This document shows, piece after piece, positions 42,237 through 49,376 of a stretch of 64,000 nucleotides of DNA. The stretch spans positions 62,001-126,000 of the forward strand of contig CAYGDP010000006.1 in the NCBI GenBank assembly GCA_964348665.1. Reading direction: 5' to 3'. Origin of the DNA: CAYGDP01 sp964348665 (GTDB lineage Bacteria; Verrucomicrobiota; Verrucomicrobiia; Palsa-1439; CAYGDP01). The notes under the pieces are model-generated. The model saw only the letters and a list, made by a program, of their open reading frames with translations, had not been told where the DNA came from and ran no database searches. Numbering within the stretch: the stretch's first letter is position 1; each line of letters begins with the position of its first letter. The translations under genes were made by a program, and so were the position numbers.

Positions 42237-43189
42237 TGAGGGTTCTTATCACCGGATTTTTCGAACGCCCAAAGGAGACGCAACGCAGTGACAAGAGCTG
42301 CAATCACGAGTCCAAACAGAAAAGCACTTCTTGGCCATCCAACGATAAATCCTAGGAGGGTGCTCACACTCATGATGCCCCAAAACGAAAGGCAAGATAT
42401 TGAAAAGGACCAACGGTGAGCGCTTTTCAGTTCGCTTAGCAACGGAGACATGAGTAAAAAAATGAAGCACAGTCCTTTCATAATGAGGAATAACACAGGT
42501 CTGCAATCGTCCAAGCGCACCAACGGTTTTCGGAGCAAGACGGCTATCAACGAGTTGTCAGGCAGAAAGTTGAACGAGCGAACAACAGAAAAGCCGCGAA
42601 GTTGTCGCGCTGCAATCACAAAGATTACGCCGAGAATAATGCACATTCCAAGCGCGCCAAGCATCCAAGCCAATTGCCTCCAAAACTTACCCCCAATGGA
42701 AATGGTGAGGACGGTCAAAGGTGCACTGAGAACACAACTGCGGACGAGCAAGTCACGGAACGATTCTGGCCTTTCGAGTGGCCAATTGACCGCCCTCTCA
42801 AACTCTATTTTCCAATACAAATCTGACAAGTGTACATACTCAAGACACTTAGAGCAAGAGATGGAAACCCTGACCCAGCTAATACAAATGGCTGTGCAAG
42901 CTGTAAAGGTGGCTAATGCTCGGATACATTCTTGAATCAGGCGCGAGTTTGGCGACTCGTGACAGGTGCAATATGGGCAAAAGCCATGTCCAACAGCCGA
43001 GGCTGCGCTTGCGCCAATGGCAACAGCCACAATTAGGCCGCCCAGGCTAGGGTACTCGTCATTAGAGGTTTGCGGGAATGCAAATAGCAAGGCGAACGGA
43101 AAAACTGTGAATAAACACACGAATCCAGCAACTCCAACGAAAATCCTATTCGCTGGCGGGTGACTATCCTTCCTGTCAGATTCGGTCAT
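42233..43189 (-). CDS. Multi-pass membrane protein of unknown function coupled to macrodomain gene
   Basis: 318 residues with about eight hydrophobic segments (for example FVGVAGFVCLFTVFPFALLF, GALGMCIILGVIFVIAARQL, GLCFIFLLMSPLLS, AFLFGLVIAALVTALRLLWA). Between helices 2 and 3 a loop carries FCPYCTCH and further on SISCSKCLEY, two possible metal-binding Cys pairs. No family recognised. The 4-nt overlap with the macrodomain gene suggests a joint role, perhaps in NAD or ADP-ribose signalling, which is speculative. Confidence 0.65.
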   Translation of the reverse strand: MTESDRKDSHPPANRIFVGVAGFVCLFTVFPFALLFAFPQTSNDEYPSLGGLIVAVAIGASAASAVGHGFCPYCTCHESPNSRLIQECIRALATFTACTAICISWVRVSISCSKCLEYVHLSDLYWKIEFERAVNWPLERPESFRDLLVRSCVLSAPLTVLTISIGGKFWRQLAWMLGALGMCIILGVIFVIAARQLRGFSVVRSFNFLPDNSLIAVLLRKPLVRLDDCRPVLFLIMKGLCFIFLLMSPLLSELKSAHRWSFSISCLSFWGIMSVSTLLGFIVGWPRSAFLFGLVIAALVTALRLLWAFEKSGDKNPQ

Positions 43190-43493
43190 CGTCCCGATAA
43201 CTTATCCCCCACTATGGGGTAGCGCAATAATTTTATCCACCATTCATAATTGAATCCTCAAGCTCCAAAACCCAATTATTTTTTCGACTGTTAACAAGCC
43301 TGTTAAATTGCCCACGGTCGGCACTGTGGAACGGCCTTCAATAACGCAATTTTCTGATGGGGAGATTGAAGGCCGCGCGCCCCGCGCGGCTAAATCGGGG
43401 TATATCAACTGGAAAAGCTCTTTCCAAACTTGTTTCGGATTTCGAGTTTCGGAATTCGGATTTTCGGACTGGCTTTCAGCCTGCCTGCCGACC
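43190..43493. other. Repeat-rich intergenic region
   Basis: Contains a fragment of the dispersed repeat (CCTCAAGCTCCAAAACCC near 43255), a perfect 7-bp GC hairpin GCCGCGC-GCCCC-GCGCGGC (43372-43390), and a run of TTTCGGATTTCGAGTTTCGG units at 43432-43465, a sister low-complexity repeat. No gene is supported. The hairpin lies downstream of the prepilin-like gene. Confidence 0.6.
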
Positions 43494-44159
43494 CTACAAC
43501 CCATTTGGATTCTTGATGTTCGCGGTGCCGCCGGTGGCATCTTTCCACGGCTTATCGAGTTTGGTAGGATCGCCGCCCGGATTAAAATCCCCGTGACCAT
43601 CCACATAAACCACGTAACTTCCTTTCGCTCCGTGATTGCTGCCCTTGGTGCTGCAAGATCGCCGCGCCTGATATTGTTGAACGTGGATGTCGTTGGCTTT
43701 CGCCACGTCCATCAGGTTATCACCGCCGAGCGGCGAATCAGAACTGGTGGACTGGCTCAAGCCACCGATGAATGCATAGCTGTTGACGTTTGGCACGTCA
43801 AACGCCTCGCGCGTCATCGCCGCAGCGGGTTTGCGGCACGAATCGTCTGACGGGCAAACGAATGGTCTTAGAGATGTCACGTAGATGGATAATAGAAGAT
43901 AAAGATGGTCGTTGGAATCATTCGCGGCGGCGGCGAATGGAAAATTTCCATGATTATCCTGAGAGTAAAGGTGACAAACTAGGGCGAGCGACTGGAGGTT
44001 GCGCAAGCAACTTGCGCGGCGTGCCCTTTCCTTCGCAAACGGGAGCAAAAGCGCTGCGATTATTGCGAATAGAGCAACAACGATTAAGGTGTGGATTAAT
44101 CTCCAATTCGTTTTGGTTGGCTCTGGTCTTGGAGTCGGTTGCACGGCCAAAAGTAGCAC
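43494..44159 (-). CDS. Prepilin-like protein with H-X-DG signature (DUF1559 type), degenerate N-terminus
   Basis: 221 residues. One N-terminal hydrophobic helix (IHTLIVVALFAIIAALLLPF) followed by AKERARRASCLRNLQSLALV, the typical PVC pseudopilin continuation, and near the end HGAKGSYVVYVDGHGDFNPG, an H-X-DG motif with ten rather than nine residues between H and DG. The usual GFTLIE processing site is replaced by IHTLIV, with no Glu at position 5, so cleavage by prepilin peptidase is doubtful. PVC genomes carry many such proteins. Confidence 0.8.
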   Translation of the reverse strand: MLLLAVQPTPRPEPTKTNWRLIHTLIVVALFAIIAALLLPFAKERARRASCLRNLQSLALVCHLYSQDNHGNFPFAAAANDSNDHLYLLLSIYVTSLRPFVCPSDDSCRKPAAAMTREAFDVPNVNSYAFIGGLSQSTSSDSPLGGDNLMDVAKANDIHVQQYQARRSCSTKGSNHGAKGSYVVYVDGHGDFNPGGDPTKLDKPWKDATGGTANIKNPNGL

Positions 44160-44212
44160 ATTTCTTCGCTAAGGTCATTTGCGCTCCTGCGAAAACTGCG
44201 TTACGGATACCC

Positions 44213-45088
44213 ATGACCGATCTCTGGCTGGGAATGGCGCTGATGATTTTGTTGGGCGGGGCGGCATTTGCGGGCGGGTTGTGGGTGGCAAAAAAATTTT
44301 CTACACGTGTGACAACCCTGATGATTTTACTGACAGTGGTGACGCTGTTGCTGTATGCCCGCTTTGTTTATGGGCGACCGATGATAGCGCGATGGCTGCC
44401 ATTTTCCAACGTGATTATGGTGGGGAACGCGCTGCCGGTGCTCGCAGGTTTTTTGGCGGGACTGGCTTGGGGTCGGATCCACGGCCGCGCTTGGCGAAAA
44501 TGTGTGACGGTCGTGCCGCTGGCTGCGCTTGGCATTTACTCGCTCGCGCGTCCACTGGTGGGTGAGCCACCGGCTTGTGCGACCAAATGGAAAGATGGAG
44601 TTTGCCTGCAAACATCGCCGGCAACCTGCAGCGCGGCGGCAGCGGTGACATTGCTGCGGCACTATGGCATCGAGTCCACAGAGCAAGAAATGGCTGTGCT
44701 CTCGCTGACGCGCGAGAAGGGAACGCTACCGCTCGGATTGTTTCGCGGTCTCAAACGAAAGACAGCCGGGACGGCATGGGACGTGGAGATGGTGATTGGC
44801 GACATTTCGACTTCGCTCAGTGCAAGTCTCGATGCGTTGCGCGCAACTGCGGTCGAGCCAGTGATCATTACCGTTGGACTGCGACAGGATGCGCAGGTGG
44901 ATCGTCGGTACGAGGAAGTCTGGAATTGGACGCGCGGCGTTGAACATACCGTCGTCCTGTTTCGGTTCTTGCCGGATGACAAGGTTGAAATGGGCGATCC
45001 ATCATTTGGGCGCGAACGCTGGGACGTGCAAGGCATCCGCGATCTCTGGCACAGGGACGGGATCCGGTTGGTGAAACGCAAAGAGTAA
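44213..45088 (+). CDS. Membrane protein with C39-like cysteine peptidase domain
   Basis: 291 residues from the ATG at 44213 (the frame is open far upstream across the opposite gene). Four hydrophobic segments occupy about residues 4-115. The C-terminal domain matches peptidase C39: Cys139 in LQTSPATCSAAAAVTLLRHY, GTLPLGLFRGLKRKT, His245 in GVEHTVVLFRF and Asp262 in MGDPSFGRERW form the expected triad. No ABC transporter is fused or adjacent, so it is not a classical bacteriocin exporter. A 22-bp dispersed repeat interrupts the domain (ISTSLSASLDALRA). Confidence 0.8.
   Translation: MTDLWLGMALMILLGGAAFAGGLWVAKKFSTRVTTLMILLTVVTLLLYARFVYGRPMIARWLPFSNVIMVGNALPVLAGFLAGLAWGRIHGRAWRKCVTVVPLAALGIYSLARPLVGEPPACATKWKDGVCLQTSPATCSAAAAVTLLRHYGIESTEQEMAVLSLTREKGTLPLGLFRGLKRKTAGTAWDVEMVIGDISTSLSASLDALRATAVEPVIITVGLRQDAQVDRRYEEVWNWTRGVEHTVVLFRFLPDDKVEMGDPSFGRERWDVQGIRDLWHRDGIRLVKRKE
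44805..44826 (+). repeat. 22-bp CTTCGACTTCGCTCAGTGCAAG-type repeat, copy a
   Basis: Same core as copies at 47033-47054 and 47635-47657; adds the peptide STSLSAS to the C39-like protein. Confidence 0.7.
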
Positions 45089-45156
45089 CGAATGGCCGGT
45101 GAATTTTCTTTGTGCCTTTTCGCCGTTGTGGTTTAATCCATTGTGGAAGTTGCCCC

Positions 45157-48102
45157 GTGAAAAATCTTTGTTTCCTTTTTGTTCTGTGCGCCGTCGCGCT
45201 CGCGCAAGAGCAATCGCTCGACCAAATCGAGATGCGGGTCAAAGCCATCGAACCGGCTGATGCTCGGAAGACATTTCTGATCGAGAAAGGTTTTTCACTC
45301 GAACTGGTCGCGGCCGAGCCGGACGTGACGGATCCATGTGCCGCAGCGTTTGACGAGGACGGGCGGATGTACGTCTGTGAGTTCCGCGATTATCCGCAAC
45401 TCCCGCCCAAAGGCCAACCGCCACTGGGTCGAGTGCGGCTGCTTCAGAATCCCGATGCGAACGGTCGCTACACCAAGAGCACAATTTTTGCTGGTCCATT
45501 GCCGTACCCGAGTGGGGTGGTTTGCTGGCGTGGCGGCGTGTTTGTCGCCTCGGCGCCCGATATCTGGTATTTCAAGGATACGGATGACGACGGAGTGGCG
45601 GATGTAAAAGAAAAAATCTTCACGGGGTTTGGCACCGGCGAAGTCTACGCCGTAGTCAACACGCTGCAGTGGGGACTCGACAACAAAATCTACGGCTCAA
45701 GTTCGTACAATCGAGGCAACATGAAGGCGGTTGGTAACGAAAACACCAAACGCGTCAGCCTCGGCAGCCGAGATTTTCGCTTCGATCCTGTCACTCGCGA
45801 ACTGGAAGCCGTCTCGGGCAATGCGGAGTTTGGGAACACGTTCGACGACTGGGGTAATCGTTTCATCTGCAACGCCACCAATGTTATTTTTCATCCCGTC
45901 CTTCCCGATCATTATCTCGCGCGCAATCCAAACCTCGCCGCGCCGCGCGTCCAGGATCAAATCTCCTCAATGCGCGATTTCGCCAAAATCCATCCCATCA
46001 GCGCGCCCGAACCGTGGAAAGCCACACGCGAAAAATTCTGGAGCAAATTTCTCGGCACGCGCGGCGACCTCAACGCAGGACGCTTCCCCAAGACCGAGCT
46101 CGCGCCGCAAGGATTCGTCACCTCGTCCGCCGGCGTTACCATCTATCGCGGTTCGGCGTATCCCGTCGAGTATCGCGGCAACTCGTTCACGGGCGAACCC
46201 GCCAACAATCTCGTCGTTCGCCTCGCCTTGAAATCGAATGGCGTCAGTTTCACCGCCGATCGGCCGACCACCGAGAAAAAAGAGTTTCTTGCCTCCACCG
46301 ACAACTGGTTTCGCCCCGTCAACTTTGTCAATGCCCCCGATGGTTGCCTCTATATCCTCGATATGTACCGCGAAGTAATCGAAGACGAAAGCGCCATCCC
46401 CGATGCCATTCTCAAAAAACTCGATATGACGAGCGGACGCGATCACGGTCGTATCTGGCGCATTGTACCCGACGGCTTCAAACGTCCCGCGCCGCCGCGC
46501 ATCGGCAAAGCCGGCATACGACAGATCCTCGCCGCTTTGGAAAGCCGCGATGGTTGGATGCGCGACACCGCACAGCGGCTCCTCGTCGAACGCGCCGACA
46601 AAAACTCCATCGAGCCGCTCCGCAAACTCGCGCTTTCTTCCAAACTTCCTCAAGCGCGCGTCCACGCCCTCCACACGCTCGACGCTCTCCAGTCCATCGA
46701 CGAACCCACCCTGGTTGCCGCTCTCCGCGACGCCAACCCTTACGTCCGCGAACACGCACTCCGCGCCGGCGAGAGTCAACTCAATGACTCGATGAACTTG
46801 CTCGCCATCGCTGACGATCCCGAACCGCGTGTGCGATTCCAGTGCGCGTTTTCTCTCTCTGCCGTAAAGTCGGACACCGCCGTCGCCGCGCTGGCGAAAA
46901 TTGCCCGGCGTGATGCGAATGACCCGTGGATTCGCACAGCCGTCCTTGTAGCCGCCGCAGGACGCGAAGGCGCGTTGCTGAAAATCTTGCTTGCCGGGAA
47001 TGAGCCACTCTCGGAAAAAATTCGCACCGACACTTCGACTTTGCTCTGTGCAAGCCTTGCTGCCCTCGTCGGCTCAACCAAGGACGAAAAACAGATCACC
47101 GCAGCGCTCGAAGTAGCGAAGGGAGCACAGCGCCAGTTTGTCGTTCGCGGTATCGCCGACGGGCTCTCGCGTGCGGGTGGGTCTGTGGACACATTTGCCA
47201 ATGCGTTTGCGCCATTCTTTGAGGATTCGCGTCGAGTTGCGCTCGATGCAAACCGTCCCGGTGCCGACCGAATCGCAGAAATGCAATTTCTCTCCGTGGC
47301 CCCCGCCTCGCTGGCCGCGCCTGTGTTGCGCGAACTGCTTGCTCCTGCGCAAACGCCCGAAATCCAGATGGCCGCCGTCAAATCCCTCTCTGCGCTTCGC
47401 AGTCCTGACGCAGGAGGATGGCTTCTCGAAGGCTGGCGTGGCTACAGCCCGCAACTTCGCCGCGAAGTTGTCGAAGCACTCTTTCGGGATGCGGCGCGCC
47501 TGCCCGCGCTGCTGGATGCGATAGAGAAAAAGCAAATCTCTACTGCGGAAATTGATCCTGCACGTCAGGAAGCGTTATTGAAACATCGTGATAAGAAAAT
47601 TCGCCAGAGAGCGGAGCAGTTGATTCGCGCCGACCCTTCGACTTCGCTCAGGGCAAGCGTCGTCGCGAAATATCAGGACGCATTAAAACTCGAAGGGAAC
47701 GCCGAGCGCGGCAAAGAAATTTATTTGAAAACCTGCGCCACGTGTCACAAGCTCGGGAAGGAAGGACGCGAAGCGGGGCCGAACCTCGACAGCGTACGCA
47801 ATCACACCGCCGAACAAATCCTGCTCGACATCCTCGATCCCAATGCCAAAGTTCAGCCGAACTATGTCAACTACACACTCGTGACTGCCGACGGTGAAGA
47901 ATATAGCGGCATTCTCGCTGAGGAAACTGCTACCAGCGTCACGCTCCGGCGCGCCGAAGGCGCGCAAGATATCATTCTCCGCAATCGCATCAAGGAGCTT
48001 CGCTCCTCCAACCTCTCTCTGATGCCAGATAATCTTGAGCAAGGGTTGACTCCGCAACATCTCGCCGATTTAATTCGGTACGTGCAGAATGCAGCACCTT
48101 GA
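45157..48102 (+). CDS. Second PVC-type propeller/HEAT protein with C-terminal CxxCH heme domain
   Basis: 981 residues from the GTG at 45157 (VKNLCFLFVLCAVALAQEQ signal peptide; a further upstream ATG is less likely). Propeller: EKGFSLELVAAEPDVTDPCA, AFDEDGRMYVCEFRDYPQLP, YFKDTDDDGVADVKEKIFTG, DGCLYILDMYREVIEDESAI and DHGRIWRIVPDGF. HEAT-like repeats about 450-820. Heme domain: C860-A-T-C863-H864, EGREAGPNLDSVRNH, DPNAKVQPNYVNYTLVT, LMPDNLEQGLTPQHLADLIR. It differs from the 8196 protein by having the classical membrane-bound-dehydrogenase N-terminus and an ordinary, not repeat-derived, signal peptide. Two 22-bp repeats are inserted in frame. Confidence 0.9.
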   Translation: MKNLCFLFVLCAVALAQEQSLDQIEMRVKAIEPADARKTFLIEKGFSLELVAAEPDVTDPCAAAFDEDGRMYVCEFRDYPQLPPKGQPPLGRVRLLQNPDANGRYTKSTIFAGPLPYPSGVVCWRGGVFVASAPDIWYFKDTDDDGVADVKEKIFTGFGTGEVYAVVNTLQWGLDNKIYGSSSYNRGNMKAVGNENTKRVSLGSRDFRFDPVTRELEAVSGNAEFGNTFDDWGNRFICNATNVIFHPVLPDHYLARNPNLAAPRVQDQISSMRDFAKIHPISAPEPWKATREKFWSKFLGTRGDLNAGRFPKTELAPQGFVTSSAGVTIYRGSAYPVEYRGNSFTGEPANNLVVRLALKSNGVSFTADRPTTEKKEFLASTDNWFRPVNFVNAPDGCLYILDMYREVIEDESAIPDAILKKLDMTSGRDHGRIWRIVPDGFKRPAPPRIGKAGIRQILAALESRDGWMRDTAQRLLVERADKNSIEPLRKLALSSKLPQARVHALHTLDALQSIDEPTLVAALRDANPYVREHALRAGESQLNDSMNLLAIADDPEPRVRFQCAFSLSAVKSDTAVAALAKIARRDANDPWIRTAVLVAAAGREGALLKILLAGNEPLSEKIRTDTSTLLCASLAALVGSTKDEKQITAALEVAKGAQRQFVVRGIADGLSRAGGSVDTFANAFAPFFEDSRRVALDANRPGADRIAEMQFLSVAPASLAAPVLRELLAPAQTPEIQMAAVKSLSALRSPDAGGWLLEGWRGYSPQLRREVVEALFRDAARLPALLDAIEKKQISTAEIDPARQEALLKHRDKKIRQRAEQLIRADPSTSLRASVVAKYQDALKLEGNAERGKEIYLKTCATCHKLGKEGREAGPNLDSVRNHTAEQILLDILDPNAKVQPNYVNYTLVTADGEEYSGILAEETATSVTLRRAEGAQDIILRNRIKELRSSNLSLMPDNLEQGLTPQHLADLIRYVQNAAP
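47033..47054 (+). repeat. 22-bp repeat, copy b
   Basis: CTTCGACTTTGCTCTGTGCAAG, three differences from copy a; encodes TSTLLCAS within the HEAT region. Confidence 0.65.
47635..47657 (+). repeat. 22-bp repeat, copy c
   Basis: CCTTCGACTTCGCTCAGGGCAAG; encodes DPSTSLRAS just before the heme domain. Confidence 0.7.
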
Positions 48103-48106
48103 GATC

Positions 48107-49102
48107 ATGAAGGAAATCTTTCGATATTTTGTTGTTTTGGTGTTTTTGCTGGGCAAGTCGCTTGGTGATGAGCCGGCGCTATTTCTCTTTGGCAAGGAAG
48201 GCAAGTTTGGGCTCATTGATCGCACAGGCAAAGTCGTTGTCGAACCACAGTTTACTTGGATTCGGCCGTTCCGAGAAGGCGTTGCGTTTGTATGTGTCGG
48301 AGGCCAGCGCGATCCAACGGCGGGCGCGATTGGAGGGAAATGGGGCGCTGTTGACGCGACCGGGCATATGGTCATCGAGCCGAAGTATGACAAAGCCGTT
48401 ATCTTTTCGGAGGGGCTAGCGTGCGTCAAAGTGGACGAAAAATTTGGCTACGTGGATAAGAGTGGCAAGGTGATAATCGAGCCACAATTTGAATGGGCGG
48501 AAGCGTTCAGGGAAGGGCTGGCGGCTTTCAAGGGATTTTCCAAGAAAGGTTACATTGACAAGAATGGGAAAATTGTTATCGAACCGCAATTCGACGAAGC
48601 GTATTTGTTCCGTGAAGGCCTTGCTGCGGCCAAGAAGGAAGGGAAGTACGGTTTCATTGACAAAACGGGCGGCTTCGTTATCGAACCAAAATTTGATTTC
48701 GCCATCGAGTTTAGTGAAGGCCTTGGGCGAGTTCAGTTGAATGGTCTTTGGGGTTTTGTTGACAAGACTGGCTCGATGGTGATTGACGCTGCGCTTGGAG
48801 ATGCCCTTTGGTTTACTGATGGGCTTGCACCCGTCTACTTCAACGGGAAATGGGGCATCATTGATAAAACCGGAAAGTTTGTTATCAAACCGCAGTTCGA
48901 TAGTCTCGGTGTATATTTTGAAGGGCTTGCGATGGCGAAAGTCGAAGGTCTCTGGGGATACGTGGATAAGGGCGGCAAGTTCATCATTAAACCTAAGTTC
49001 AGCCAAGCTTACGAGTTTCGCGATGGACTTGCGATGGTCGAGCTTCGTGGTAAATGGCACTACATCGACAAGTCGGGCAAGATTATTTGGTCGAGCGATT
49101 AA
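48107..49102 (+). CDS. Exported WG-repeat protein
   Basis: 331 residues from the ATG at 48107 (MKEIFRYFVVLVFLLGKSLG signal peptide). About eight WG (KWG-type) beta repeats with units such as GKFGLIDRTGKVVVEPQF, KFGYVDKSGKVIIEPQFEWA, GKYGFIDKTGGFVIEPKFDF and GLWGYVDKGGKFIIKPKFSQ. Each unit has xxGLA/GLG after a FxEGL turn. These form a beta-solenoid or propeller of unknown role, often surface-located. The start lies 4 nt after the heme-protein stop, so they are probably co-transcribed. Confidence 0.88.
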   Translation: MKEIFRYFVVLVFLLGKSLGDEPALFLFGKEGKFGLIDRTGKVVVEPQFTWIRPFREGVAFVCVGGQRDPTAGAIGGKWGAVDATGHMVIEPKYDKAVIFSEGLACVKVDEKFGYVDKSGKVIIEPQFEWAEAFREGLAAFKGFSKKGYIDKNGKIVIEPQFDEAYLFREGLAAAKKEGKYGFIDKTGGFVIEPKFDFAIEFSEGLGRVQLNGLWGFVDKTGSMVIDAALGDALWFTDGLAPVYFNGKWGIIDKTGKFVIKPQFDSLGVYFEGLAMAKVEGLWGYVDKGGKFIIKPKFSQAYEFRDGLAMVELRGKWHYIDKSGKIIWSSD

Positions 49103-49376
49103 CTTATTTGCTTGTCGGGACGCTCATCGGTTAGAAGTGATGATTCGGAAGGGTAGGGGTTGTGCGCTCTGGCAGGAGTTGCGATAAAATTGGCACGCAA
49201 TCGCGTGCCCTATAATTTGCGATTGAAATTCGGCGATGAGAACGACCCCAGCATGATTGGCAAAGATGACGGGGGGCGCAGAAACCAACGCCGAGGGAAA
49301 AACTTGGACAAAAGGAACCGACATCACATTTACCGTGGAACGATGATTATCCTGTGGGAGCACGCAGTCGCGTTCC
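49103..49376. other. Intergenic region with two related hairpins
   Basis: A perfect hairpin GGCACGC-AATC-GCGTGCC (49192-49209) is followed by CCCTATAAT; a second, imperfect copy CCTGTGGGAGCACGCAGTCG...TTCCCTACAGG spans 49351-49384, running into the end of the next gene. They share the GCACGCARTCGCGT core, so a REP-like family is likely. They may terminate the convergent transcripts. Confidence 0.6.
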
